From Okeania sp. SIO2C9 (lineage in GTDB: Bacteria; Cyanobacteriota; Cyanobacteriia; Cyanobacteriales; Microcoleaceae), in NCBI RefSeq assembly GCF_010672455.1, contig NZ_JAAHGO010000019.1:18640-82639 (forward strand): 64,000 nucleotides of DNA, in the 5' to 3' direction. This document shows, piece by piece, positions 8,981-19,421 of the stretch. The position numbers were made by a program, and so were the translations under genes. The notes under the pieces are model-generated. The model ran no database searches. It had not been told where the DNA came from and saw only the letters and a list, made by a program, of their open reading frames with translations. The first letter of the stretch is position 1, and each line of letters opens with the position of its first letter.

Positions 8981-10438
8981 TTAAAACTCAAAGTAAATAA
9001 ATTCAGAAGGAATAGTTGCCCCCAGTAAAATAGTTAAACCTAGCAGACCCCTAGATATCCAAGGAGATAGCAACAATTCATACTCATCTCGCTGCTGCCA
9101 AACTGCCAAATGTTCTAAAAATAATGCCCCGATCGCCACAGTTAAAGTAAAAACTAAAGCCCAACCCTCATTTATGCTATAAGAACTAAAAGCATCGATC
9201 ACTCCAGAAAGTGAATAAGCTCCAGGTGTAACTAAAGTTACTAACTTAGTACCCAACCTACTAATATTAGTTTCCATAAAAAATAAACAGCCTAGAGTCA
9301 CGGACATAAACGTCAAGGCCCAGGACACTAAATCAGTTCTAGAAGTCCATCTACCCACAAACCTCTGAAAAGGTCTCCCGGCATATCTGATCGCCAATAG
9401 TAATGCCCCATGGTAAGCTCCCCATAAAATAAAATTCCAGGCTGCCCCGTGCCAAAAGCCTGAAAGAGTAAATGTTATAAATAAATAGAATGGTGCCCAC
9501 TTTTTATTTGCACCCATTAGTGGAATAAAAACATAGTCCCTAAACCAGTTACTCAAAGTAATGTGCCAACGTCGCCAAAATTCTTGGATACTGACAGAAG
9601 TATAGGGTGCCAGAAAGTTTAATTCTAGTTTAACTCCCACAAATCTAGCGATACCAACAGCCATAAAGCTGTAACCACCAAAGTCAAAATATATTCTTAA
9701 AGTAAACAAAAAGGCATGAAACCAAACTAACAAAGCATTTGTTGCTTGCTCTAGGTCTATATATGGAGTAATGTTATCTGCTAGAACAAATTTCATAAAT
9801 AAACCTAGAGATAACCATCGCAAACCTAATTCAAAGTTTTCTACAGTAAATTTGAATTTAAAAGATTCTAACTGGGGTAATAATTGTTTGCGTCTTTCGA
9901 TTGGACCTGCTACAATTTGGGGAAAAAATGCGATAAAATTGACGTAATCTATGAAATTAATTGGCTTTTTCTTTTTCGCTGTAAAAGAATCTACAACAAA
10001 TGCCACCATCTGAAAAGTATAAAAAGAAATCCCTGGTGGAATAGTCTTATATACAGGCAAAGGAAAACTTTGTTGCCAATTATCTGGAATTCCTACTACT
10101 AAACCTACTACATCTTCTACAAAAAATGTGAGATATTTAAAGTATGCTAATACTGCTACATCAAATACTATTAAAAATGTAGCGATCGCCCTTGACTCCC
10201 AACCACGTCTTTGCAACATCAGTCGCACCATGATGTAGTTGAAAATCACCTCAAATATAAATACGGCAAAACTTTTTAAACTAGCATTTAAAAATAATGT
10301 TAGTGATAATACCATCAAGCCAATGGTATCAAAATAATCTTGCCAGAAGTTTAACCTTTTTCCTAGAGCGCGGATGGTGAAGAAAGGCACACTAAAAATC
10401 AGCAGCACCCACCAGAAGGAAAAATCAGAAAAATTCAA
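8981..10438 (-). CDS. MBOAT family O-acyltransferase (second)
   Basis: 485 residues, polytopic. MBOAT blocks: FFPQIVAGPIERRKQLLPQL, FDFGGYSFMAVGIARF, FWRRWHITLSNWFRDYVFIP and LSGFWHGAAWNFILWG with the catalytic His. It differs clearly from the MBOAT at 2522-4003, and no SGNH partner follows. It lies 418 bases downstream of the FAAL-ACAD-ACP genes in the same direction. It could therefore be the enzyme that takes an acyl chain from that carrier protein, but that link is positional inference. The start MNFSDFSFWW leads directly into the first membrane segment. Confidence 0.9.
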   Translation of the reverse strand: MNFSDFSFWWVLLIFSVPFFTIRALGKRLNFWQDYFDTIGLMVLSLTLFLNASLKSFAVFIFEVIFNYIMVRLMLQRRGWESRAIATFLIVFDVAVLAYFKYLTFFVEDVVGLVVGIPDNWQQSFPLPVYKTIPPGISFYTFQMVAFVVDSFTAKKKKPINFIDYVNFIAFFPQIVAGPIERRKQLLPQLESFKFKFTVENFELGLRWLSLGLFMKFVLADNITPYIDLEQATNALLVWFHAFLFTLRIYFDFGGYSFMAVGIARFVGVKLELNFLAPYTSVSIQEFWRRWHITLSNWFRDYVFIPLMGANKKWAPFYLFITFTLSGFWHGAAWNFILWGAYHGALLLAIRYAGRPFQRFVGRWTSRTDLVSWALTFMSVTLGCLFFMETNISRLGTKLVTLVTPGAYSLSGVIDAFSSYSINEGWALVFTLTVAIGALFLEHLAVWQQRDEYELLLSPWISRGLLGLTILLGATIPSEFIYFEF

Positions 10439-10855
10439 TTAACTATTTCCTCCTCTATACTTGATAGCAACCTATCCCAATAAATTATGGTATGAGGTAT
10501 TTGTCAATCTCTGAAATATTGAAAGATTTTTTAGTTACCAAAAGCAATTTTATTATTGGTAACTAAGATTTTTAATTTTATGAAGATAAAGTCTTAATAT
10601 ATACTAAAAATCATTAGTATAACTAAGTAAAAATTCAGCCGTGAGCCATCAGCTATCTGCTATCTGCTATTACTTTTGGTAAACATTCAAAGCTGTATTA
10701 ATTCAGCCCGGATTAAATCTTACTACAAAAGTCGTTAAGTCTATTTTAATTTAAACCCTGTCCTCGCACATCAGAGTCTTATTGCTTAAGCGCTGACCGC
10801 TAATAGCTGAATGCTTACATAACTAAGACTTTTCTCCTAGGGTTCTTCAGTTCTT
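10439..10855. other. Intergenic gap between MBOAT and ACP genes
   Basis: No gene is visible. A stretch of about 140 bases (10679-10817) starts with GTAAACATTCA and ends with TGAATGCTTAC. It may be a worn relative of the MITE at 52958-53154 with GTAAGCATT ends, but no clear target duplication is visible. Short STRR-like runs (CTATCTG) also occur. Confidence 0.4.
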
Positions 10856-11263
10856 TTATGAACCACTTACTCCCTTCCAAAAACCACCCCAACCTTTACC
10901 AGATTTTTCAGCAGTTTTTTCCACTTCTTCTGTTTTTTCTTCAGAGCTTGCCAAATTTTCTAATGCCTCAGAAATATCAAACTCAGAAACTAAATATTCA
11001 GCAGATTTTTCAATTGTTGGATAATCCCAAAATAAAGTAGAAGGTAACTCTAATTCTAGTTCATCTTCCAGCTCACCAACTAAAGTTACGGCATCAATTG
11101 AGTCCAAACCATAACGAGTTAAAGGTTCGGTAAATTCGATAGTACTTTTGTCAACAGACAATTGTTCTGCTAACTTTTCAGCAATCCATTTTTGTAAGAT
11201 TTCTAAGGGGGAATTTTCTGTTTTTGCTTCAGTATTAAGCGTGCTGGAGTTCTGAACTTGCAT
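10856..11263 (-). CDS. Acyl carrier protein (stand-alone PKS/FAAL-type)
   Basis: 135 residues. The phosphopantetheine attachment motif YGLDSIDAVTLVGELE has Ser55. LPSTLFWDYPTIEKSAEYL matches carrier domains of cyanobacterial polyketide-type pathways rather than the housekeeping AcpP. The 45-residue C-terminal tail is Glu/Lys-rich and ends in a Gly/Trp-rich stretch (GKGWGGFWKG), unusual for a bare carrier and possibly a membrane or partner contact. Its start overlaps the end of the dehydrogenase gene by 29 bases, so the two are translationally coupled. It most likely carries the acyl chain loaded by the upstream FAAL. Confidence 0.9.
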   Translation of the reverse strand: MQVQNSSTLNTEAKTENSPLEILQKWIAEKLAEQLSVDKSTIEFTEPLTRYGLDSIDAVTLVGELEDELELELPSTLFWDYPTIEKSAEYLVSEFDISEALENLASSEEKTEEVEKTAEKSGKGWGGFWKGVSGS

Positions 11264-13037
11264 TTGTTTTATTCTCCTGTTTTTGTGTTTGTGCTAGTTG
11301 AAAGGGAACAATAGAAAATACTTTATTTTCGTTATAAAGTTTGAGCATTTCTTGAGTAACTTTTTCCCAATATAATTGGTCTACTTTTTGTGAATGCCCA
11401 AAAGGTTGTAGTAAACGATTTAAAGATAGTACCAACCACTCACCACCTGCAAAAAACTCACCCAGTATTTCGCGGTTATAAATCCACATATGCACACACG
11501 CTGCTGCTGCGTGTAAAGCACAGTATTTTTTAGCTATTTCAAATAATTCTGGTGACTGGTCGTGACCAAACTCAAATGCTGAATTAGCAATTTGTTGGTC
11601 GTGAGCGTTTACTTCTTCAATAACACACTCAGTCAGTGCAGTAATTTGCTCTAAAACTTTAGTGTTTAAATTAGCAGCTTTTAAATCTTTTAACTGTTCT
11701 AACGCAATTTCTAATCCTTGTAAAGCATCATCAGCACCACGCCCTACAATTTCCAGTTTTTCTGGTTCAAAAGTAGGCAGTTGTTTCTCCAAGGAAAAGA
11801 TGATTTCTAGACGAGATTTAATTGCTTCCATCTTAGCAGAATTCCGCCGAGAACGATGTTTTGTTAACTGACGGAACTGTAAAATTAGAGCGTGCAAATT
11901 AACAGTTGTACTGCCATCAAATACACTAATAATTGAATTATCTCTCAGCACTTTTTGGAATATTCCCCAGTCATGTTCTTCTCGCATATAAAAGCGAGAA
12001 CCTAACACTGATGAAATATTATTAATCATTGTTTCTAACTGAACAGTAACAAAATATTTCACCACTGCTGCCCAAACACTAAATTGTTGAGGAATAACAT
12101 GAAATCCTCTTGCTGCTCCAATAGTTTCACAATCACAAATTAATAGGTCTAAAAAACCATCTACCAGAATTTTCCTGGGTTGAGGAATGTCAAAAACTGT
12201 TTTATTGTAAATGACCCGATTAATAGCAAATTTTAGTGTAGTTCTTAAAGCTGTATCACCAGCACCATGAGAAAAAGCTGCACATAAAGTTCGAGTAATT
12301 TGAAATCCTTTCAAAGCTACTTCTAGACCTGCTCCTTCCCCTTTTATCAACATATCTTCGGGAACAAAGCAATCCTTAAAACCTATGCCACTCATATCAG
12401 AAGCACGGATTCCATGGGTAAGAATTTTTGGTAAATTGTAGTAATTTGCTGGATCTAGTCGGCTTTTTTCTACCATAAATAAAGACAGACCTCTAGCTCC
12501 TCCATCCTCTTGGTCAGTCTTTGCTAATATATAAGATACTCCAGAAATAGTTGCGCGATTTATCGGCCACTTTTCCCCATTAAGTAGATAACCTCCAGGA
12601 ACTTTTGTTGCAGTCAAATCTCCACCAATGAGGTCAGCACCATGTTCCTTCTCTGAATAACCAAGGCACATTGTCCCGTGTTCATCTTTAATATAAGTTG
12701 CTAACTTTTGCTTTTGTTCCTCTGTACCTGCCATCCAGGTAATAAAAGACCAAAACATGGTAGTAAAAGCAATTCCAATTGTTTGGTCGCGCCTGCATAA
12801 AACTCTAACGAAGGCCACAAACTCTTCAAAAGAAGTAAACTCCCCCCCACAATTAACAGGGATATAGTGATGTTGTAGCTTCCAATTATAGAGCCATTCA
12901 ATTTCCTGATGTGGAAATTCTTCACTCTCATCAATTTCAATCACTCTCTTGAAAGACATTGTACTGTCTGGATTTTCTGGATCGCCAAGAGCACGCTCTA
13001 ATTCTTCCGCTAACCAATATTGCTTGAGTTTATCCAT
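11235..13037 (-). CDS. Acyl-CoA dehydrogenase-like flavoprotein (probably acts on acyl-ACP)
   Basis: 600 residues, longer than ordinary acyl-CoA dehydrogenases (about 380-400). The central 120-400 region holds the fold: GYSEKEHGADL, NGEKWPINRATISG, GFQITRTLCAAFSHG and DNSIISVFDGSTTVNLHA near the catalytic-loop region. The C-terminal 200 residues are mainly helical. FAD-dependent dehydrogenation at C2-C3 would give a 2-enoyl chain. It is sandwiched between FAAL (44 bases upstream) and ACP (overlapping), so the substrate is plausibly acyl-ACP. A comparable order of adenylating enzyme, dehydrogenase and carrier is known in cyanobacterial starter-unit pathways. The substrate is inferred. Confidence 0.85.
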   Translation of the reverse strand: MDKLKQYWLAEELERALGDPENPDSTMSFKRVIEIDESEEFPHQEIEWLYNWKLQHHYIPVNCGGEFTSFEEFVAFVRVLCRRDQTIGIAFTTMFWSFITWMAGTEEQKQKLATYIKDEHGTMCLGYSEKEHGADLIGGDLTATKVPGGYLLNGEKWPINRATISGVSYILAKTDQEDGGARGLSLFMVEKSRLDPANYYNLPKILTHGIRASDMSGIGFKDCFVPEDMLIKGEGAGLEVALKGFQITRTLCAAFSHGAGDTALRTTLKFAINRVIYNKTVFDIPQPRKILVDGFLDLLICDCETIGAARGFHVIPQQFSVWAAVVKYFVTVQLETMINNISSVLGSRFYMREEHDWGIFQKVLRDNSIISVFDGSTTVNLHALILQFRQLTKHRSRRNSAKMEAIKSRLEIIFSLEKQLPTFEPEKLEIVGRGADDALQGLEIALEQLKDLKAANLNTKVLEQITALTECVIEEVNAHDQQIANSAFEFGHDQSPELFEIAKKYCALHAAAACVHMWIYNREILGEFFAGGEWLVLSLNRLLQPFGHSQKVDQLYWEKVTQEMLKLYNENKVFSIVPFQLAQTQKQENKTNASSELQHA

Positions 13038-13081
13038 GCTAAATCTCCTAAATTTTTTGTAGGGGCTAATGCCATTCGCCC

Positions 13082-14899
13082 CTACGGGCTATTTTTCATT
13101 TGGGATGCTAATGACTCAACTTCTTCTTGTAACTTTCGATACTTTGAGGTTAGTTGAGGATTTTCACTCCAGTCAGATATCACGTCTAGGGTTCCGGCCA
13201 AAAAGTTGGAACGACAAGCACGACGTTGAATCTTGCCACTAGCAGTCTTGAGAATATTTCCTGGTTTAGCCAAAATTACAGCATAAGCTTGTAATTCATG
13301 GTCTTCTGAAACAGATTGGCGGATATCATTGATAACTTTCTCAGTATCCAAGTCTTGAGTGCGACGTTCTACCTCTTGAACAATTACCAAATGTTCATCA
13401 CCCCTAACTTCGACTGAAAAAGCAGCACCATAATCTGGACGAAGTGCCGGGTGAACCTGTTGTACTGTCCACTCAATATCTTGGGGATAGTGATTTGTAC
13501 CTCGGATAATAATTAAATCTTTAATCCGACCTGTAATATACAACTCCCCATCTTTCATAAATCCCAAGTCACCAGTCCGCAAGAACGGACCCTCTCCACT
13601 ATCTTTGATGTAAGCTTGGAATGTTTCTTTAGTAGTTTCTGGACGTTCCCAGTAGCCTTGCGCTACACTGGGGTCTGACACCCAAATCTCTCCCACTTCA
13701 TCAGTAGCACATTTTGCTAAAGTTTCTGGATTGACAATAGCCACCTGAGTTTCACAAACTAAGCGACCACAAGATGGATAAGCTCTTACCCCTGTCGCAT
13801 CAGGAGAAACTTCTACAATTTTATTTTTTTCTACTAGAGCTGTTGCATCTATGGTGCAAAGTACCGGGTCTGTGAGTTTAGGTTTAGCTGAAACCAGTAA
13901 AGTATCTTCTGCTAGTCCATAACATGGAGCAAAGGCATTCCAACGAAAACCACTAGCTGAGAAAGTTCCGTAGAAACTCTCCATAACTTTTGGGTTAATA
14001 GGTTCCGCCGCATTACCTGCTGCTTCCCAATTACTAAGGTCTAAAGTGGATAGTTGTTTGGGCTTAACTCGGCGAACACAAAGGTCATAAGCAAAGTTAG
14101 GTGCTTGAGAGTGTGTCGCTTTGTAATTTGACATAGCTTGCAGCCATCTCAAGGGTTGCTTGACAAATGAAAATGGGGACATTATGTAGCATGGAGTTCC
14201 ATTATATAGGGGTTCCATCATTCCTTCCACTAACCCATAATCGTGGAAGAAAGGCATCCAGGTAATAGTTTTACTTTCTGGGGTATATCCACAAGCTCTC
14301 TGTAAATAGCCTAAGTGGTGAATTAAGTTTTTGTGGGTCAGCATTACCCCTTTTGGAGTAGAAGTAGAACCAGAGGTATACTGCAAATAAGCTAGTGTAT
14401 CGCTAGTAACACCCGGATCTTTCCATTCCTGAGCTATCTCTAGATCGACAGATTCAGTATCTATCCAGCGCATAGTCTCGAACTCAGGAAATTCATCAGC
14501 TACTTCTTCTACAAGGGAAATAATTGTGGCCGTTGTTAGAACTATGGAAGCTTGAGCATCTTGAACTATGGCTCTAAGTCTAGGCAAAGTTCGTTTGAGA
14601 CGACCTGCTTCTGGAGGAGGTACTGGAATTGCGATTACTCCAGAGTATAGACAACCACAAAAAGCTGCTATTGCTTCTAGTCCTTGTGGATAGAGTAGTA
14701 AGCCTCTTTCTCCTTTGACTTGATGTTTTTGTAGCAATGCTGCAATAGCTTGTACTCGATGCTCTAGTGAAGCATAAGTAAAGTTTTCCCCTTCTTTTTT
14801 GCCGTCAACCAAAAAAGTGTATGCTAGTTTTTCTGGTTGTTCTGCTGATAAAGTCTGAAGTAGGTCTATTAGGGTGGAATATTTCACTGTCTCACTCAT
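13082..14899 (-). CDS. Fatty acyl-AMP ligase (FAAL)
   Basis: 605 residues. Adenylation motifs: YTSGSTSTPKGVMLTH (about 170), the FHDYGLVEGMMEPLYNG block typical of FAALs, CYGLAEDTLLVSA, LRTGDLGF, GRIKDLIIIRGTNHYPQDIE and the C-terminal GNILKTASGKIQRRACR with the catalytic Lys. FAALs activate fatty acids as acyl-AMP and pass them to an ACP rather than CoA. It is first in a tight run with the dehydrogenase and ACP, and its upstream 1 kb is gene-free and should contain the operon promoter. Family assignment is secure; chain length cannot be read from sequence. Confidence 0.92.
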   Translation of the reverse strand: MSETVKYSTLIDLLQTLSAEQPEKLAYTFLVDGKKEGENFTYASLEHRVQAIAALLQKHQVKGERGLLLYPQGLEAIAAFCGCLYSGVIAIPVPPPEAGRLKRTLPRLRAIVQDAQASIVLTTATIISLVEEVADEFPEFETMRWIDTESVDLEIAQEWKDPGVTSDTLAYLQYTSGSTSTPKGVMLTHKNLIHHLGYLQRACGYTPESKTITWMPFFHDYGLVEGMMEPLYNGTPCYIMSPFSFVKQPLRWLQAMSNYKATHSQAPNFAYDLCVRRVKPKQLSTLDLSNWEAAGNAAEPINPKVMESFYGTFSASGFRWNAFAPCYGLAEDTLLVSAKPKLTDPVLCTIDATALVEKNKIVEVSPDATGVRAYPSCGRLVCETQVAIVNPETLAKCATDEVGEIWVSDPSVAQGYWERPETTKETFQAYIKDSGEGPFLRTGDLGFMKDGELYITGRIKDLIIIRGTNHYPQDIEWTVQQVHPALRPDYGAAFSVEVRGDEHLVIVQEVERRTQDLDTEKVINDIRQSVSEDHELQAYAVILAKPGNILKTASGKIQRRACRSNFLAGTLDVISDWSENPQLTSKYRKLQEEVESLASQMKNSP

Positions 14900-15956
14900 T
14901 AGAATAGGAGAAGTATTGGCTTGTATATTCAGATATTATTTGGCTATCTGGATTGGACTTAGGATTTTACTTTAGATTATTTATCCTGAGTAATACACCT
15001 ATTAGAATGTAATTTTAGTGACATTTACTTATTTTGCTTGAGCCTCAAAGCTTGATAAAGCGCTGCAATAAGTGGGTTTTAAACTATGAGGTGGTATTTT
15101 TTTTTACTATACTCTTAGCCAATCTGTTTTATTTTGGCATAAGTTGATCGACGATTGCAACTTTTAGGTTGGTTCTTTACAGAATCTTTAAGTAATCGGA
15201 TAGGCTTGCAGAGAATTTTATCCTACTTTATATTTTGCACGTCAATTTTTAATATTAAAAGTAGTACGGCAAGAGCAAGAGTGGTTAAATACTTAACTTT
15301 GGCTTCCAAATCAAAAAATCCTATTCAACTGAAACCAGGAGAGCAGGGTAGGGGAGCCGTAAGTTTGACCAAGTTAGGAGGCCGTCCAAAAATCCAGGGC
15401 TATTTCATTCTTTATAATCACCTGGGTGTGGGGAGTGTGGGGAGTTTAGAGAAAAACTACAACTTTATGGGTTGAATTAACTGTTTGGGGGTTTGCATTT
15501 TCCTATATCCCCTATAACCCATACCTCCCAAACTCCCTCCGCCCCAATTAGTTTCAGCCTTAATGAAGCAGCTATGCCAACAATTGGAGATTTAATTTTT
15601 TGTTATTTCCTGATTTAGCAGTCGAAGCAGAGCTTAGGACATTCCTAAATGCTTCAACCCAGTCATAAATTACGTATGTACGGGCGAATGGCCATTCACC
15701 AGTACTGACTTCTGACTTCTGACTTGTGCGTAGGGCTATACTTGGTCAATCATCTCAAGATTCTATATTTTAGATAAAAATATCGGCTTTGTTGAGAATT
15801 TATAGTAGTCGAAGGAAAGGTTAGGACAGATCAAAAGCTTAAAACTCAGACAAAGTAAGATTTTTCCTTCTTTCTTCCTTCTTCCTTCTGCTATATAATT
15901 ATTCCTGAGCAAATATTATCTATAGTTTGAGGAGTTAAAGTAAAACTTTTTTTTAG
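14900..15956. other. Divergent intergenic region between FAAL and small membrane protein gene
   Basis: About 1 kb without a convincing gene. It holds pyrimidine/purine-rich runs (around 15420-15545), heptamer STRR ACTTCTG near 15708-15722, a GTCGAAGC fragment at 15619, and an R3 repeat at 15801-15872. The FAAL operon promoter (leftward) and that of the gene at 15957 must lie here, but no motif stands out. Confidence 0.5.
15801..15872 (+). repeat. Dispersed repeat R3
   Basis: TATAGTAGTCGAAGGAAAGG, then TCAAAAGCTTAAAACTCAGA and ATTTTTCCTTCTT. The same unit occurs inverted at 38069-38160 and 51554-51641, and interrupted at 52923-53213. Confidence 0.75.
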
Positions 15957-16295
15957 ATGAATAATTACAACAATAATAACTTTAAAAAAAATCCCGAAGT
16001 AGACGAGGTATATGTACCAAATGTATTGAACCCTCTATCTAATATTTTTAAGTATCTTCAAGGTTTTTATTACCAATTGTTAGAATGGTTTAAGGAACTT
16101 CCTCAATGGGCAAAAATTATAAGTTTAATTATTATTCCTCTATTCATCATCAAGATATTAGAGGCGATTATCAGTTTAGTTTCTTTGTTAATTACTATAG
16201 CTGTGTTTGGAGGAGCGATTTATATAGGATATAAATTTTTATTCTTACCTAATTATTCAGAAACAGGTAAATATGAAGGTGAAAGACAGAAATGA
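15957..16295 (+). CDS. Small membrane protein, unknown
   Basis: 112 residues. An Asn-rich N-terminus (about 15 residues) is followed by a short amphipathic region with aromatic residues (FYYQLLEWFKELPQWAK) and two adjacent hydrophobic segments (about 53-70 and 72-97) separated by ILEAI, with a short basic or acidic tail. AAACTTTTTTTTAG precedes the ATG, and GAGGAGTT lies about 25 bases upstream. Codon use and amino-acid pattern look coding. No family is recognised. It stands alone, so no function is offered. Confidence 0.6.
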   Translation: MNNYNNNNFKKNPEVDEVYVPNVLNPLSNIFKYLQGFYYQLLEWFKELPQWAKIISLIIIPLFIIKILEAIISLVSLLITIAVFGGAIYIGYKFLFLPNYSETGKYEGERQK

Positions 16296-16764
16296 ATTAT
16301 GATTATTGCTGGAAACTATTAATAAATACTCAAAAATATAGATATTTTTGATACATAAAAAATATATAAATAAAGATGAATACTAGATTGATTTGCGGTC
16401 TTAATCTGAGTAAAATTTGCTAAATTAGATTAGTTCTAGTATTGACCTAGTGTGAAAGAAAGTATCAAAATTAGTTTGACCACAAAACAATAATAGTATA
16501 TAGTATTTCTGCGATCGGTTACCAACACTGTATGAATTGATTACAGGTTTTATCTGTTAACAAAATTTAGACATAACGGATAAGTTTGGAAAGTATGGGA
16601 AAATAGAGATAGAACCAGTTTAAATGTGATATTAGCTCCTTATTTGTTCCTAGTTAGGAAAGTAAAAAAAAGGGTAAAAACAGGTGGCCTTAATAGTAAT
16701 ACCATACTTAACGGTGCAAAATAATTAGTCTAAAAGTTGAGAATACTAGAGTAAGCACATCAAT
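16296..16764. other. Intergenic, upstream of RDD/pentapeptide gene
   Basis: AT-rich, 469 bases, no gene or repeat recognised. It should contain the promoter of the following gene, but no confident -10/-35 pair is proposed. Confidence 0.4.
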
Positions 16765-18911
16765 ATGACAAGCCCAACTTTTGGTTCAGATATTTCAGAT
16801 ATCAATAATAGTAATAACCCAGAGGCATCGTGGCAGCCAAAATCCAAGCAATTACCTATCTGGGTCCGTAGATGTGGTGCTTGGACTACAGAAGTATCCC
16901 TGGTTGTGCTTAGTGGAATAGTTCCATTTTGGCTTGGTCACTTGGGTAATATAGGCAACAAATCTGTTCCTCTCAACCCAGTAGTAGCAACCACCACAGA
17001 AGCAATTGCCAATACTTTAGGAATCCCTTTACGAAACCGTTATCAGAAAGTAACGCCTCTGGCTAATCTATTTTGGTCTGGAGCATTATTAGCTCCTGTA
17101 GCGATTGTAGGTTGGCAATTATTTTTGTTAGCGAGAACAGGTCAAACATTGCCTAAGCGTTGGTTTGAAATCAGAGTTGTGACGGCTTTAGGAACTTCTC
17201 CAGGTTGGAGAAGAACCCTAGTCCGTGAGGGTTTTGCTAAATGGGGATTACCTATGGGAACTGCCTACTTGATTTGGTATCTAACTGGGGCATTTCCTTC
17301 TTTGGCAATTCTATTAGCATTGTCAGGGTTAGCATTACTAGGTGATATTTCTTTGATTCGTTTCAATAAATTACGCCGTACAGGACATGATCGATTAGTA
17401 GACACTTTTGTTGTAGATGCTCGCTCTGGCCAATTAGATTCTCATCCTTTTAATTTTATCGATACTCAGACACAAGCTTCAATAGCAGCAATTGTTACTA
17501 CTCACAAAAAATCAGAAGGTTTTCATCTTTGGCCTTGGATGCGAAAAAATCCAGGTATGACTTTACTGATGATAACTGCTTTAGGTATGATATCGGTTTT
17601 GGGGACAATTTTTGGCACTCATGTTTATATTCAAAATCAAGCAAATTGGCGGGAGTTTAAACAACAAGATAATGATATGTTTCTGGCTCTTGTGAATAAG
17701 TTGTCCCTGACTTCGACTAAACCTCAGCAACGACGAGTGGCAGTTTTAGCTTTGGGTTCTACTAAAGATCCTCGTGCCATACCATTATTAGTAGATTTGT
17801 TAGGGCAAGAAAATGAACCAAGTATACTTGATGGAATTCAACAATCTTTAGTTAGTGCTGGACCAACGGTAATACCGGAACTACGTCACTTAAATCAAGC
17901 CCTCAAAAATGATCTAGATTCTCTAAGTTATGGAGGCAACTCTCAAGAACAGCTCTTGGTATCTCTGCGACTACGAGCTACTCAAAAGGCGATCGCTAAA
18001 GTTCTCAAAGTTTACAGTGGGTCGGTTAAAGAGGCTGACTTAAGTGGGGTTGATTTAGGTCAGATAACTTCTGGCCCAGCTAGCTTTACTTTGATATTAG
18101 AAAATACTGATTTGTCTGGAGTGAAATTTAGAGGCGCTATTCTTAATCAGGCTAGTTTTAAGAATAGTCGCTTTTATGGACCAGGAAAAGATAATCGCTT
18201 AGGAACTTTTGATGATTTGATTGCTGATTTGAGTGGAGCAAATCTGATAGAAACCAATTTAACGGGTGCAGTATTAGGCCCAGTGGTGATGAAGCGTGCA
18301 GACTTATTTAGAGCAATTCTAAATAAAGCAAAAATGCCTGATTCGATTCTGACAGAAGCCAACTTAAGTAGTGCTAAGTTAATTGAAACTGACTTACAGC
18401 GAGCAAATTTAACAGAAGCAAGTTTGACTGGTGCAGATTTAGGAAGTGCTAATTTATCAGAAGCTAATTTACGCAGAGCTCATTTAAGTAAAGTTAAGGC
18501 TGAAGGAGCGAGCTTTCAATCATCTAATTTAATGGAGTCTAATTGGCAAGGAGCAAATTTATCAGGGGCAAACTTCAGTAAAAGTAATTTGAGAAAAGCA
18601 GATTTGAGTTTAGCCCAACTAACTAATGTTAATTTTCGGAATGCTCAACTACAGAATGCTAATTTACGAAACGCAGATTTGAGTTTGGCAGATTTACGAG
18701 GAGCAAATTTGAGTGGAACTGATTTAAAAGGAGCCAAATTAGTAACTCCAAAACCGGCTCAATTAGATCAATTTTTGGCCAGTCCACTTGATACATTCAA
18801 ATCCGATTATTTAAGGGGAGTTAATTTTAATTTTGCTAAAAACTTAGATCCTAATCAAATTAATTACATTTGTAAACAGGGGGGAATTCACGACCAATGT
18901 ACGAATAATTA

Positions 18912-18912
<1 letters not shown>
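16765..18912 (+). CDS. RDD domain - HEAT-like - pentapeptide repeat membrane protein
   Basis: 715 residues in three parts. Residues 30-215 are an RDD-type membrane domain (WVRRCGAWTTE, then LPKRWFEIRVV, two or more hydrophobic helices, and GHDRLVDTFVVDAR). A further membrane helix follows at about 265-285. Residues 315-385 contain a HEAT-like pair (VAVLALGSTKDPRAIPLLVDLL). From about 415 to 685 there are roughly 45 pentapeptide units (ANLSE, ADLRG, TDLSG) that should form a right-handed beta-helix. The architecture suggests a membrane-anchored scaffold. Pentapeptide domains have no single function, so none is assigned. The stop codon coincides with the left edge of a MITE. Confidence 0.8.
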
Positions 18913-19270
<358 letters not shown>

Positions 19271-19319
19271 AATAATTAAATTAAAGTAGTGGGTTTCTCG
19301 ATCAAGCAGTTAAGAATGC

Positions 19320-19362
19320 TAAAAAAAAATGAGAAACCCTAATTATTTTCAGGGCTTCTCAT
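19320..19362 (-). terminator. Rho-independent terminator of the aldolase gene
   Basis: On the minus strand: GAGAAGCCCT, loop, AGGGTTTCTC, then A and a run of about nine T. A 10-bp stem with one mismatch, 60 bases after the aldolase stop. Confidence 0.85.
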
Positions 19363-19421
19363 CCACTAAACTAATTAAATATTTCAGAAGCTCGAATGTA
19401 GAATTCTGATTGTGCTATGAA

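Noticed and set aside
15155-15475. Plus-strand open frame of 106 codons
   Set aside because: Low-complexity, mixed composition, no ribosome-binding site, no recognisable family, and lies in repeat-type DNA.
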